Below the pieces are notes generated by a model. It did no database searches. It was given only the letters and a program-made list of their open reading frames with translations, and was not told the DNA's origin. Below are positions 15,484 through 24,188 of a DNA stretch of 64,000 bases, in pieces (the stretch's first letter is position 1; each line of letters starts with the position of its first letter). The stretch covers positions 124,001 through 188,000 of the forward strand of contig NZ_JAAOIV010000003.1 in assembly GCF_011440275.1 (NCBI RefSeq). Reading direction: 5' to 3'. A program made the position numbers and the translations under genes. This DNA comes from Metallococcus carri (GTDB lineage: Bacteria > Actinomycetota > Actinomycetes > Actinomycetales > Dermatophilaceae).

Positions 15484-18400
15484 TCAGCCGGCGAGGTGAG
15501 CCCAGTCGGGGCTCAGCTGCTGCCACGGACCGACCGCTGCCACCTGGCCGTCGACCAGCACGACGACGCGGTCGGCCTGGGCGAGGGCCGCTCGCTTGGA
15601 GGTCGCGCCGATCACGGTGGTGGCACGCTGCCGCAGCGCCGCCCACAACTCGATCTCGGTGCGGGCGTCGAGCGCGCTCGACACATCGTCGGCGAGCAAC
15701 AGCTCGGCGTCGGTCGCAAGCGCCCGGGCGAGAGCGAGGCGCTGCACCTGGCCGCCGGACAGTCGCACGCCGCGATGGCCGACGATCGCCAACGGTCCAC
15801 CGGCGTCGGCGACGTCCCCGCCCAACCGAGCATCGGCGACCGGCTGGTCGAAATCGCGGCCGAAGCCGAGCTGCACGTTGTCGGCGAAGGACCCCGACAG
15901 CACGCGCGGCACCTGAGCGACGTGCGCCACTTGACCGGGCCGGAGGAAGACCTCGGCGTCCTCGACCTCGATGCCGTTCCACTGCAGGGAGCCGGTGTGA
16001 TCGAGCAGACCGGCGAGCGCGGACAACAGGCTGGACTTGCCGGACCCGACCTGACCGAGCAGCAGCACGAGCTCGCCCCGCTGCACCTGCAGGTCGGCGC
16101 CGGACACCCCGATCGTGCCGTCGTCGTGGACCGCGCCGAGCCCACGCAGCGTGAGCGTCTGCAAGGGGATGCGCTGCACCTGCGGCGGCTCGGGCGACCG
16201 GCCCTCGATCAGGTCGATGTCGGCGGGGATGCGGGTCAGGTCGGTGCCACCGGCCATCCGGCTGGTGACCTTCTGCCAGGCGCGCGTGCCGGGCGCCTCG
16301 GTGACCACTGAGCCGGCGACGCGCCCGAACCAGTCGAAACCGTTGACCGCATTGACGACCAGCAGCGTGGTCGCCAGGCCCCAGACCCCGCCGAGCAGGG
16401 CTGCCCAGGCGGCCACCGCACCGAGTTGGACCATCACGATCGGCACGCCGTCGAGCACCGCCTGCACCCGGTGTTCGCGGACCGCGGCATCCACGCGCCC
16501 GCCGTCGACCTCGCGCAGATGGCGATGCACCTGCGGCGTGCGGCCGGCGAGCTTGATCGTGCGCACCGACTCCAGCGTCGAGACCAACGCCCGCCCGAAC
16601 CGAGCGCGCGCCGCCGATGCCTGGGCTGCCGAGCGGCCCGCGACCGGTCGGCCGACCGCGGACGCCAACGCAGCGCACACCATCACCGCGAGGAGCACCA
16701 GCCCGGCCAGGTAGGTGCCGCCGGCGATCGCCGTGACGAGCGCGATCAACAGGCCATTGCAAAAGTCGACCCAGCGGTCGGCATACCGCGCATAACGGTC
16801 GGCGTCCATCGCCCGCGCGACCACCTCCCCCGGCGGGGTGCGGGTGAGGCGACGTTGCGCGGTCTGGCCGAGCAACACCGACATACGGACGCGAAGCAGG
16901 ATCTCGACCCACCAGCGGGGATAGCGCGAAATCGCCTCGGCCAGCAGGTAGGGGCCGATCAGCACGCTGAGCGTCGCCCCGATCACCCACGGCCAGTGCA
17001 GCTGGCCGCCCCGCAGCGACTGCACGGTGTGGCCCCACAGATAACCGGTGATCGCGCCGAGCGCGCCGGTGAGTGCGAAGCCGGCGAACAGGCCGATCGA
17101 CAGCAGTCCCCACCGCGGCGTGACGCTGAGAGCGTGGGCGATGCCGCGCGCAAGCGACGGCCCGGTGCCGACATCGGCGCGCTCGGGCGGGGTGCCGCGA
17201 CGCCGCGCGCCTCCCACGGCGGTGCCGTCCTCGACCGTCGCCGGATCGTCGGTGTGGTCGACATCGGCGGCGGTGAGCAGATCACGGAACGGGCCGGGTT
17301 CGCTCGCCAGCCGCGTCCGGGGGCCGAACTGGACGAGCCGGCCGTGGTCGAGCGCGGCGACGAGGTCGGCCCGCGCGATCGTCGACAGGCGGTGCGCCAC
17401 GAGTATGCCGGTGCGCCCGCGCAACAACCGTGCCGAGGCCGCCACGACGAGCGCTTCGGTCAAGGGATCCATCCGCGCCGTGGCCTCGTCGAGCACCACC
17501 ACCCGCACATCGCGCACGAGCAGACGGGCGAAGGCGAGCAACTGCTCCTCGCCCGCCGACAGCGAGGTGCCGCCGGGGCCGAGCAGGGTGTCCAGACCCT
17601 CGGGCAGACCGGCGACCCAGTCCTGCAGACCGAGTTCGGCGACGACCGCCTCCACCTCGGTCCGGGAGCGCTGTGCGAAGAGAGTGATGTTGTCGTGCAG
17701 GGTGCCGGCCAGGACCTCGGTGCGCTGGGTGACCACGCCGACCGCGTCGCGCAGCGCGTGCAGGTCGAGGTCGAGCACGTCCTCCCCACCGATCAGGACC
17801 GACCCGGGCTCGGGGTCGACTGCTCGGGAAATCAGCGAGGCCAGGGTGGACTTGCCCGAGCCGGTGCGGCCGACGAGGGCCACGGTCTGGCCGCTCGGCA
17901 CGTGCATCGTGATGCCCTGCAGCGCGAAGGTGCCCTCGCCATAGGAGAAATGCAGGTCGCGGAAGTCCAGGTCGAGGCCTCCGGCCGGCAGTTCGTCTCC
18001 CCCGGCCGGCTCCGGTGCCACCGCGAGCATCTGGCGCAGCCGGATGACGGCGCCGAGCCCGGCCTGCAGGTCCGGCAACTGGTGGGCGACATTGCCGATC
18101 AGGCCGACGAAGGTGCTGGTGACCAGGAAGAGCGTCACCAGTTCACCGACCGAGAGGGAGCCGCGACTGGTGAGCCAGGCGCCCACCACGAGCACCACCG
18201 CGAGCAACAGGTGCAGCACCATCGCGGCGCGCAGCGTCACCCGCCGCTCCAGGGTGATCACCGTGAAGAAGCGCTGGTGGACGAGTTGGGACAGCTTGGT
18301 CAGCCGGGAGATCGCGAACGACTGACCCAGGCTCGTGCGCAGGTCGTCGCGGCCGGCGATGCTCTCCTCGAGCGCCGCGGCGTGGTCGGTCCAGGCCATC

Positions 18401-18996
18401 TCCTCGATGACCTTGGCGGCGGCGATCTTGCCCAGCAGCGGGCGCATGACCAGCACCACGAGCGTCGCCGCGATCGGGAAGACGAACCACGCCGGCCACC
18501 AGGTGATCGCACCGATGATCCACAACGGGATGACCGACAGCGCGGCGCGCAGCACCATCCAGAACTGTTGCCGCACCAGGGTGCCGACCTCGTGGGTGTC
18601 GTCGTCGACGCGGTCCAGCACTTCGCCGACGGCTTGTTCGCCGAGGGCGGCGAGCGGCTGGTGGAGCGCGGCGTCGAGCAGGTCCTCGCGCAACCGCCCT
18701 TCGGCGCGGTCGACGACGCCGGCCCAGGCATAGCGCCCGACCGTGTCGAGCAGCGCTCCGCCGACGACGCAGAACACAAGCAGCCACAGCAGCGCGGCGG
18801 TCGCATGCTCGGCCAGACGTCCGGCCACGACCGTGCCGAGGGTGGTGCCGAGCGCGCCGATGGCCAGACAGAACACGGCGAGTCCGGCCACGCCGGAACG
18901 CAATCGCCGCCAGGTGACCTGTCGACGCGGATCCGAGGTGACGGAATCGGTGACGGGGAGCCGGTCGGCGGAGGGAGGGGTGGTGGTGAGGGTCAT
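15484..18996 (-). CDS. Fused ABC exporter (TMD-NBD-TMD-NBD) with one degenerate ATP site
   Basis: A single 1170-residue chain carries two transmembrane domains (about residues 30-310 and 620-900) and two nucleotide-binding domains. NBD1 has Walker A GRTGSGKST (near 375), a degenerate signature LSAGEEQ, Walker B VVLDEATA and H-loop AHRLST. NBD2 has Walker A GQVGSGKSS (near 985), a canonical LSGGQ, Walker B LLADDVSSALD with Asp in place of the catalytic Glu, and ATSKRA where the H-loop His should be. The NBD1 Walker/NBD2 signature pair is therefore competent and the other site is degenerate, as in asymmetric type IV exporters. The substrate is unknown; mycobacterial fused multidrug exporters are an analogy. 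It interrupts the usual rplJL-rpoBC neighbourhood. A TAGCGT box 9 nt before the ATG and five spaced palindromes lie upstream. Confidence 0.88.
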   Translation of the reverse strand: MTLTTTPPSADRLPVTDSVTSDPRRQVTWRRLRSGVAGLAVFCLAIGALGTTLGTVVAGRLAEHATAALLWLLVFCVVGGALLDTVGRYAWAGVVDRAEGRLREDLLDAALHQPLAALGEQAVGEVLDRVDDDTHEVGTLVRQQFWMVLRAALSVIPLWIIGAITWWPAWFVFPIAATLVVLVMRPLLGKIAAAKVIEEMAWTDHAAALEESIAGRDDLRTSLGQSFAISRLTKLSQLVHQRFFTVITLERRVTLRAAMVLHLLLAVVLVVGAWLTSRGSLSVGELVTLFLVTSTFVGLIGNVAHQLPDLQAGLGAVIRLRQMLAVAPEPAGGDELPAGGLDLDFRDLHFSYGEGTFALQGITMHVPSGQTVALVGRTGSGKSTLASLISRAVDPEPGSVLIGGEDVLDLDLHALRDAVGVVTQRTEVLAGTLHDNITLFAQRSRTEVEAVVAELGLQDWVAGLPEGLDTLLGPGGTSLSAGEEQLLAFARLLVRDVRVVVLDEATARMDPLTEALVVAASARLLRGRTGILVAHRLSTIARADLVAALDHGRLVQFGPRTRLASEPGPFRDLLTAADVDHTDDPATVEDGTAVGGARRRGTPPERADVGTGPSLARGIAHALSVTPRWGLLSIGLFAGFALTGALGAITGYLWGHTVQSLRGGQLHWPWVIGATLSVLIGPYLLAEAISRYPRWWVEILLRVRMSVLLGQTAQRRLTRTPPGEVVARAMDADRYARYADRWVDFCNGLLIALVTAIAGGTYLAGLVLLAVMVCAALASAVGRPVAGRSAAQASAARARFGRALVSTLESVRTIKLAGRTPQVHRHLREVDGGRVDAAVREHRVQAVLDGVPIVMVQLGAVAAWAALLGGVWGLATTLLVVNAVNGFDWFGRVAGSVVTEAPGTRAWQKVTSRMAGGTDLTRIPADIDLIEGRSPEPPQVQRIPLQTLTLRGLGAVHDDGTIGVSGADLQVQRGELVLLLGQVGSGKSSLLSALAGLLDHTGSLQWNGIEVEDAEVFLRPGQVAHVAQVPRVLSGSFADNVQLGFGRDFDQPVADARLGGDVADAGGPLAIVGHRGVRLSGGQVQRLALARALATDAELLLADDVSSALDARTEIELWAALRQRATTVIGATSKRAALAQADRVVVLVDGQVAAVGPWQQLSPDWAHLAG

Positions 18997-19040
18997 CGCG
19001 CCGCAACGCTACGGGTCGGCACCGACAGCGCGCCTCCCAA

Positions 19041-19270
19041 TTTTCGCCCAACTGGGCGTTTTGTGCCGGTGGCCCCGGCTCGGGGTCGCGCCGAACGCCC
19101 AACTGGGCGTTTTGTGCCGGTGGCCTCGGCTCGGGGTGGCGCCGAACGCCCAGTTGGGCGTTTTGTGCCGGTGGCCCCGGCTCGGGGTGGCGCCGATCGC
19201 CCAACTGGGCGTTTTCTGCCGGTGGCCTCGGCTCGGGGTGGCGCCGAACGCCCAACTGGGCGTTTTGTGC
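19041..19270. repeat. Five near-palindromes in a 51-bp tandem repeat
   Basis: CGCCCA-NN-TGGGCG, usually flanked by AA and TTTT, begins at 19045, 19096, 19147, 19198 and 19249, exactly 51 bp apart. The loop is AC in four copies and GT in the third. Linker sequence is nearly identical between copies. The block lies about 30 bp upstream of the presumed -10 (19006-19011) of the ABC exporter and downstream of the rplL terminator. Because 51 is a multiple of three, several frames stay open and mimic a 17-residue repeat protein, which I do not accept. Confidence 0.9.
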
Positions 19271-19297
19271 GGGCGCGAGCGGCATACCGACAACGCA

Positions 19298-19336
19298 CGA
19301 GGGCGGGGTCACCGATGAACGGTGACCCCGCCCTCG
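19298..19336 (-). terminator. rplL terminator hairpin
   Basis: CGAGGGCGGGGTCACCG pairs with its inverted copy around a short ATGAA loop, 35 nt after the rplL stop on the minus strand. It is the likely end of the rplJL transcript. Confidence 0.75.
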
Positions 19337-19370
19337 CGGAGTCGGTGAGTGCGGGCTCAGCCCGCGGGGC

Positions 19371-19763
19371 TCACTTGAGCTCGACGGTCGCGCCCGCGCC
19401 CTCGAGCTGCTCCTTGGCCTTCTCGGCCGCAGCCTTGTCGACCTTCTCCAGGACCGGCTTCGGCGCACCGTCGACCAGGTCCTTGGCCTCCTTCAGGCCC
19501 AGGGAGGTCAGCGCGCGCACCTCCTTGATGACGCCGATCTTCTTGTCGCCCGCGGCCACGAGGACCACGTCGAACTCGTCCTGCTCCTCGGCCGCGCCGG
19601 CGCCGTCGCCGCCGCCCGCCGGGGCACCCGCAGCGGCAACCGCAACCGGGGCCGCAGCGGTGACGTCGAAGGTCTCCTCGAACTGCTTCACGAACTCCGA
19701 CAGCTCAATGAGGGTCATCTCCTTGAACGCGTCGAGCAGCTCGTCGGTGCTGAGCTTCGCCAT
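19371..19763 (-). CDS. rplL: 50S ribosomal protein L7/L12
   Basis: This is the stalk protein that recruits translation GTPases; 130 residues. The N-terminal dimerisation helices ([18 protein letters not shown]), an Ala/Gly-rich hinge (around residues 37-58) and the C-terminal factor-binding domain ([20 protein letters not shown]) are all visible. It lies 54 nt after rplJ in the normal order and ends at a strong hairpin. Confidence 0.98.
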   Translation of the reverse strand: MAKLSTDELLDAFKEMTLIELSEFVKQFEETFDVTAAAPVAVAAAGAPAGGGDGAGAAEEQDEFDVVLVAAGDKKIGVIKEVRALTSLGLKEAKDLVDGAPKPVLEKVDKAAAEKAKEQLEGAGATVELK

Positions 19764-19817
19764 GATGGCTTTCCTTTCGTTATGCCGTGAGTGGCTGGTG
19801 TTGTGAGCGAGCTGAAA

Positions 19818-20480
19818 TCAGCTCTCGTCGCCACCCTCGGCGACGTCGGTGGTGGCCTCGGCGTCCGCGGCGGGAGCCTCAGCAGCGGCGTCCGTGGCGG
19901 GCGCCTCGTCCGTGGCGTCCGCAGCGGGCGCCTCGGTGGTGTCGGACTCGGGGGTCGCGGGACCCTCGGCCTCGACCTTGGCCCGCAGCGCGTCGACCGC
20001 ACGGGCGGTCTTGCTGAGCGGGGCCGCGAAGAGGTAGACCGCCTGGCTGAGCGACGCCTTCATGGCGCCGGCCAGCTTGGCGAGCAGGACCTCGCGGGAT
20101 TCCAGGCTCGCGAGCTTGGTGATCTCCTCGGCCGACAACGCCTTGCCGTCGAGGACACCACCCTTGATCACGAGAAGGGGGTTGGCCTTGGCGAAGTCAC
20201 GCAGGCTCTTGGCCGCCTCGACCGGGTCACCGGTGACGAAGGCGATGGCCGACGGGCCAACGAGCTGGTCGTCGAAGGCGGAGACTCCCGCCTCCTTGGC
20301 CGCGCGCTGGGTGAGCGTGTTCTTCACCACGGCGTAGGTCGCGTGCTCGCGCAGCGAGTTGCGCAGCTCCGTCAGCTGAGCGACGCTCAGCCCGCGGTAC
20401 TCCGTCAACACGGCAGCGCCGGAGTTGCGGAAGTTCTCCGTCAGCTCCGAGATCGCGGCCTGCTTGCTCGGGTTCGGCAT
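19818..20480 (-). CDS. rplJ: 50S ribosomal protein L10
   Basis: L10 anchors the L7/L12 stalk to 23S rRNA. The protein has 220 residues with the ATG at 20480 and a strong AAGGAGG Shine-Dalgarno 6 nt upstream. The family core ([30 protein letters not shown]) is followed by an approximately 45-residue Ala/Asp/Glu-rich C-terminal tail that is longer than in typical homologues. It is the first gene of the rplJL unit and is preceded by a structured leader. Confidence 0.97.
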   Translation of the reverse strand: MPNPSKQAAISELTENFRNSGAAVLTEYRGLSVAQLTELRNSLREHATYAVVKNTLTQRAAKEAGVSAFDDQLVGPSAIAFVTGDPVEAAKSLRDFAKANPLLVIKGGVLDGKALSAEEITKLASLESREVLLAKLAGAMKASLSQAVYLFAAPLSKTARAVDALRAKVEAEGPATPESDTTEAPAADATDEAPATDAAAEAPAADAEATTDVAEGGDES

Positions 20481-20704
20481 GCGATCCTCCTTCCGGGTGC
20501 TGGGCCGGTCTGGCGCCGATCCTGCAACGAGAAGAGCCCCGGCGCAGATGCGCACGGGGCTCACGGAGGCACGTCATACGAGCATGTATGACGAAGGCCG
20601 TCGGCCTGGCTCACCTGCGCAGGTCGCCCGCCTCGAGGCGGGACCTTCGGCCGCTTGCTGCGAACAGCACGCGACGACCGGCGGTCATTGGTGCCTCAAG
20701 GGTA
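20481..20704 (-). promoter_or_regulatory. Structured L10 leader with attenuator-like hairpin
   Basis: The 5' leader of rplJ contains, in transcription order, a perfect CCCGCCTCGAGGCGGG palindrome (20627-20642), a CGTCATAC/GTATGAC hairpin (20572-20593) and a GAGCCCC/GGGGCTC stem (20534-20562) followed by TTCTCGTT. This is consistent with the autoregulatory L10/L12 leader known in bacteria, where L10-L12 binding controls expression. A -10 TACCCT is at 20699-20704. The identification rests on position and secondary structure; no covariance model was run. Confidence 0.55.
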
Positions 20705-20813
20705 CGGCGCACGGGGCCACCCGCCAAATCGGGCCGGCGGGGCGATGATGTAACCCGGGGACCCGACTATCGCGTCTGGAGGGGTGACAGGTCTCCGACA
20801 GAAAGGCGCGGCC

Positions 20814-20984
20814 ATGAACAGCATCGAAGAGGAACTGCGACAGGCGTATGTCGACCTGCCCGTCCCCCAGGTCGACGCGGCGAAACTGCTCGCCGCATCC
20901 TCGCCACGATCGGTGGATCATCGCCGAAGCCGGCGCGTCGCGGTCGTCGCGACCTGGGCACCTCAGTTCGCCGACACCGATTGA
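20814..20984 (+). pseudogene. Truncated membrane or anti-sigma-like protein remnant
   Basis: A 56-residue frame starts MNSIEEELRQAYVDLPVPQV with an AGAAAGG ribosome site. The acidic amphipathic start followed by SRRVAVVA looks like the cytoplasmic N-terminus of a single-pass anti-sigma or similar membrane protein just before its transmembrane helix. The helix is missing: the frame runs into WAPQFADTD and stops at the edge of the repeat block starting near 20995. It stands alone on the plus strand inside a minus-strand ribosomal-protein region. I read it as a decayed gene; a genuine micro-protein is possible. Confidence 0.5.
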
Positions 20985-20994
20985 CGCCCGGTTG

Positions 20995-21105
20995 CATGCG
21001 TTGTGGCCACCTGCATGCGTTGACCTCACTCGCATGCGCTGGTCACGGCCTGCAGGTCGGGTTGGGGCATGCCAGTGCGGTGGTGGCATGCGAGTGCGAG
21101 GGACT
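20995..21105. repeat. GCATGC-containing dispersed repeat, copy 1
   Basis: The segment carries several GCATGCG(T/A) boxes (near 20994, 21013, 21031, 21067 and 21087). The 15-mer CACTCGCATGCGCTG (21027-21041) occurs exactly, inverted, at 54346-54360, and similarity continues beyond it (GTCACGGCCTGCAGG versus ACCACGGTCTGCAAG). No coding potential is supported. Confidence 0.7.
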
Positions 21106-21107
21106 GG

Positions 21108-21218
21108 TTTCGACGCGGGCCTCGTTCCTCGGCCCTTGCTCAACCAACGAGGGGCGCCCTTGCTCAACCAACGAGGGGCGCCCTTGCTCAACCAGCGGGA
21201 GGGACGGCGCTCAACCAA
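21108..21218. repeat. CTCAACCA tandem repeat, copy 1
   Basis: A GGTTTCGACGCGGGCCTCG leader is followed by CTTGCTCAACCAACGAGGGG in a 24-bp tandem of three units, then a diverged CTCAACCAACGAAG. The same type of element occurs at 28657-28740. It lies just downstream of the rplA terminator. Confidence 0.75.
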
Positions 21219-21263
21219 CGAAGAGGCCGCCCACCGACGGTGCGTCGGTGGGCGGCCTCTTCG
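21219..21263 (-). terminator. rplA terminator hairpin
   Basis: A long perfect stem, CGAAGAGGCCGCCCACCGAC with its inverted copy around a GGTGC loop, lies 20 nt after the rplA stop on the minus strand. Confidence 0.85.
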
Positions 21264-21282
21264 ATGCGAAAGCCGTTGCGGC

Positions 21283-22026
21283 TCAGGCCTCTTCTTCGAT
21301 CTCGGAGGCCTCGACCGGGGTGTCCTCGGCCAGCAGGTTGCGGGTCTTGGTGAAGTCCAGCGGGATGCCGGGGCCCATCGTCGTCGACAGGGTCGCCTTG
21401 GTGATGTAGCGACCCTTGGACGCGGCCGGCTTGAGCCGCAGGATCTCCTCAAGCGCGCTCTGGTAGTTCTCCACCAGCGCCTTGTCGTCGAAGGACGCCT
21501 TGCCGATGATGAAGTGCAGGTTGGCGTGCTTGTCGATGCGGAACTCGATCTTGCCGCCCTTGATGTCGGACACGGCCTTGGCGGTGTCCATCGTCACGGT
21601 GCCGGTCTTCGGGTTCGGCATCAGGCCACGCGGACCGAGCACCTTGCCCAGCCGGCCGACCTTGCCCATCAGGTCCGGGGTGGCGACGACCGCGTCGAAA
21701 TCGGTCCAGCCACCGGCGACCTTGGCGATCAGGTCGTCCGAGCCGACGAAGTCCGCACCGGCGGCCTCGGCAGCTGCTGCCTTGTCACCATTGGCGAACA
21801 CCAGCACGCGGGCGGTCTTGCCGGTGCCGTGGGGCAGGTTGACGGTGCCGCGCACCATCTGGTCGGCCTTGCGCGGGTCGACACCGAGGCGCATCGCGAC
21901 CTCGACGGTCGAGTCGTACTTGGTCTTGGTGGTCTCCTTGGCGAGACGCACGGCGGCCAGCGGCGGGTACACCTTGCCGGCCTCGATCTTCTCCTCCGCT
22001 GCGCGGTAGGTCTTGCTGCGCTTCAT
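21283..22026 (-). CDS. rplA: 50S ribosomal protein L1
   Basis: L1 is the mobile stalk protein near the E site and often a translational repressor of its own operon; 247 residues. The ATG at 22026 is preceded by a purine-rich AGAAAGAAGAAG. The family signature region [19 protein letters not shown] is present. It lies about 280 nt after rplK, an unusually long gap filled with duplicated repeat DNA. Confidence 0.97.
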   Translation of the reverse strand: MKRSKTYRAAEEKIEAGKVYPPLAAVRLAKETTKTKYDSTVEVAMRLGVDPRKADQMVRGTVNLPHGTGKTARVLVFANGDKAAAAEAAGADFVGSDDLIAKVAGGWTDFDAVVATPDLMGKVGRLGKVLGPRGLMPNPKTGTVTMDTAKAVSDIKGGKIEFRIDKHANLHFIIGKASFDDKALVENYQSALEEILRLKPAASKGRYITKATLSTTMGPGIPLDFTKTRNLLAEDTPVEASEIEEEA

Positions 22027-22090
22027 GCTTCTTCTTTCTCTTGGGTGAGGTGTGGTGTGACGGGCCGAAGCGGGCCCTTCCACGAACGAC

Positions 22091-22115
22091 CAGGTATGCC
22101 GGGCCGGCATACCTG
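22091..22115. repeat. Perfect inverted repeat of GGTATGCC upstream of rplA
   Basis: CAGGTATGCCGG (22091-22102) and CCGGCATACCTG (22104-22115) form a 12-bp stem separated by one base, so it would extrude as a cruciform or act as a near-perfect palindromic site rather than an ordinary hairpin loop. It lies between rplK and rplA. Confidence 0.8.
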
Positions 22116-22130
22116 ATCGTCGACGTTCAC

Positions 22131-22308
22131 GACTGTGCCGTTGTCAGCCCTTCCTCGGATTCCGCTTCGGCCGGGTGCTCGCTGCGCTCGCCCCCAACCT
22201 CCGCTGCATCCTTCGTCAGGACTGTGCCGTTGTCAGCCCTTCCTCGGATTCCGCTTCGGCCGGGTGCTCGCTGCGCTCGCCCCCAACCTCCGCTGCATCC
22301 TTCGTCAG
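22131..22308. repeat. 89-bp tandem duplication in the rplK-rplA gap
   Basis: Two copies, 22131-22219 and 22220-22308, appear identical. The second reaches into the rplK stop codon (22305-22307). Each contains GTGCTCGCTGCGCTCGC, a self-complementary core of a type seen in actinobacterial intergenic repeats. The near-perfect identity suggests a recent duplication. Confidence 0.85.
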
Positions 22309-22736
22309 GACTGAACGTCGATGCCCATCGAACGGGCAGTGCCGGCAATGATGCGCTCGGCCATGTCCAGGTCGTGGGCGTTGAGGTCCTTCATCTTCTG
22401 CTCGGCGATGGTGCGCACCTGGTCCTTGGTCAGCTTGCCGACCTTGGACTTGTGCGGCTCACCCGAGCCCTTGGCGACACCGGCGGCCTTCTTGATCAGC
22501 TCCGCGGCCGGCGGGGTCTTGGTGATGAAGGTGAACGAGCGGTCTTCGAAGACCGTGATCTCGACCGGGATGACGTTGCCACGCTGGTCCGCCGTGGCGT
22601 CGTTGTACGCCTTGACGAACTCCATGATGTTGACGCCGTGCTGGCCGAGTGCCGGACCGACGGGCGGCGCCGGGGTGGCCTGACCGGCCTGGATCTGCAG
22701 CTTGATGAAGCCTGCGACCTTCTTCTTGGGAGGCAT
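22305..22736 (-). CDS. rplK: 50S ribosomal protein L11
   Basis: L11 binds the GTPase-associated centre of 23S rRNA. The protein has 143 residues, beginning [20 protein letters not shown] and ending MGIDVQS. A proline-rich linker ([19 protein letters not shown]) joins the N- and C-terminal domains as in the family. An AAAGGAAG ribosome site precedes the ATG. It starts 63 nt after nusG, so it is probably cotranscribed with it. Confidence 0.98.
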   Translation of the reverse strand: MPPKKKVAGFIKLQIQAGQATPAPPVGPALGQHGVNIMEFVKAYNDATADQRGNVIPVEITVFEDRSFTFITKTPPAAELIKKAAGVAKGSGEPHKSKVGKLTKDQVRTIAEQKMKDLNAHDLDMAERIIAGTARSMGIDVQS

Positions 22737-22799
22737 GTTCTTCCTTTGGTGATGGGCCCACGCCGTGGGCGATGACCCGGTTGCAGTGCTGGGGCAGCG

Positions 22800-23702
22800 T
22801 CAGATCTTGGCGACCTGGTTGAAGCCCAGCTCGACCGGGGTCTCCCGGCCGAAGATGGAGACCAACACCTTGAGCTTTTGGGTGTCGGTGTTGATTTCGG
22901 AGATGGTCGCCGGGAGGGTCTCGAACGGGCCCTCCATGACGGTGACCGATTCGCCGACCTCGAAGTCGACCTCGGCGGCCGGGGCGCTGGCGGCGCGACC
23001 GCCACCGGAGCTCGCCGCGGCGGCGCCGGTCTCGGGAGCCTCGGGCTCCTCGAAGACCGGGTTGAGCATCGTGACGACCTCATCCAGGCTCAGCGGCGAC
23101 GGCGCGTGCGCGTTGCCGACGAAGCCGGTGACGCCCGGGGTATGCCGCACGGCGCCCCAGCTGGCGTCGGTGAGATCCATCCGGACCAGCACATAACCGG
23201 GCATCCGCACGCGGGTGCCGGACTTCTTCTGGCCGTTCTTGATCTCGGTGAAGTCCTCCATCGGCACCTCGACCTGGAAGATGTAGTCCTCCATGTCGAG
23301 CGAGGTGATGCGGGTCTCCAGGTTGGACTTCACCCGCTTCTCGTAGCCGGCGTAGGAGTGGACGACGTACCAGTCGCCAAACTGCGAGCGCAGCTCGGTC
23401 ATGAAGGCCTCGCGCGGGTCGACGGCGGGCGCGTCGGCAGCTTCATCGGCTGATGCTGCCGTGTCGGTGCCGTCATCGTCCGAGCGCTCGGCGTCAGCGG
23501 TGTCGCCTTCGCCTTCGCCCTCGCCGTCCACGTCGTCGGCGCGGGCCGGCATACCTTCTTCTTCGGCGTCCGCGACCTGGCCGGGGTCTGCCGCCTCGTC
23601 GTGCGCGTGCAGAGCGTCGACGGCAGCGCCCTCCACGGGGGCGGTCATGCCCTCGTCGGCGGCCTGCTCGACCTGCTGGTCGTCGAGGTCGTGCTGCGTC
23701 AT
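22800..23702 (-). CDS. nusG: Transcription termination/antitermination factor NusG
   Basis: NusG/Spt5 binds the RNA polymerase clamp and links it to Rho or the ribosome. The protein has 300 residues; the first 100 or so are an acidic, Asp/Glu/Ala-rich extension common in actinobacteria. The NGN domain follows ([40 protein letters not shown]), then the C-terminal KOW motif ([19 protein letters not shown]). An unusual Ala/Gly/Pro insert of about 20 residues sits between NGN and KOW. It lies 69 nt after secE. Confidence 0.97.
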   Translation of the reverse strand: MTQHDLDDQQVEQAADEGMTAPVEGAAVDALHAHDEAADPGQVADAEEEGMPARADDVDGEGEGEGDTADAERSDDDGTDTAASADEAADAPAVDPREAFMTELRSQFGDWYVVHSYAGYEKRVKSNLETRITSLDMEDYIFQVEVPMEDFTEIKNGQKKSGTRVRMPGYVLVRMDLTDASWGAVRHTPGVTGFVGNAHAPSPLSLDEVVTMLNPVFEEPEAPETGAAAASSGGGRAASAPAAEVDFEVGESVTVMEGPFETLPATISEINTDTQKLKVLVSIFGRETPVELGFNQVAKI

Positions 23703-23771
23703 GGACCTGCTTCCTTCTCGTCTACTTCGGGTCGGTCATCAGACCGGTATGGCGTGCTCGTGGCGCTCGGG

Positions 23772-24020
23772 TCAACTGCCGGAGCCGAAGACCCACTCGA
23801 CCACACGCTGGAACAACTGATCCAGGCCGACCACGAACAACATGACCAGCACGACGAACACCACCACGACCGCGGTGTAGTTCCACAGTTCCTCGCGCGT
23901 CGGGCGCACGACCTTGCGGACCTCGTCGATCACCTGCCGGATGAACAGGATGATGCGGCCGAAGAATCCGCCGGGTGCCGACTCGGTGGCGCGAGCGGGT
24001 GTAGTGCTCGTGTCCGTCAC
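23772..24020 (-). CDS. secE: Preprotein translocase subunit SecE
   Basis: SecE stabilises SecY in the membrane. The protein has 82 residues with one transmembrane helix (YTAVVVVFVVLVMLFVVGL) and the conserved amphipathic EVRKVVRPTREELW segment before it. The GTG start at 24020 with GGGAGA upstream is preferred; a longer frame runs into tRNA-Trp. The order tRNA-Trp, secE, nusG is the actinobacterial norm. Confidence 0.96.
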   Translation of the reverse strand: MTDTSTTPARATESAPGGFFGRIILFIRQVIDEVRKVVRPTREELWNYTAVVVVFVVLVMLFVVGLDQLFQRVVEWVFGSGS

Positions 24021-24053
24021 GACGTCATTCTCCCGTTCGATGGTCCGACGATG

Positions 24054-24126
24054 CAGGGCACGAGGGACTTGAACCCCCAACCCCCGGTTTTGGAGACCGG
24101 TGCTCTGCCAGTTGAGCTAGTGCCCT
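24054..24126 (-). tRNA. trnW: tRNA-Trp (CCA anticodon)
   Basis: The minus strand folds into a complete cloverleaf: AGGGCAC/GTGCCCT acceptor, anticodon stem CCGGT/ACCGG with loop CTCCAAA, and a GTTCAAGTC T-loop region. The 3' CCA is not encoded. It is the only tRNA in the gap between adenosine deaminase and secE. Confidence 0.97.
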
Positions 24127-24188
24127 CCGCGCTGGCCGCGGTGGGCGGTCAGCACACAGGTGGTGGCCCGAGGGACCACCGACACGCC

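Noticed and set aside
19009-19293. A 94-residue minus-strand frame with five 17-residue repeats (KTPSWAFGATPSRGHRH type)
   Set aside because: It is read from the 51-bp DNA repeat, where several frames stay open because 51 is divisible by three. No ribosome site, and synonymous changes are not favoured over others.
20995-21218. Insertion-sequence remnant
   Set aside because: No transposase fragment, terminal inverted repeats or target duplication was seen; the content is only short tandem and dispersed repeats.
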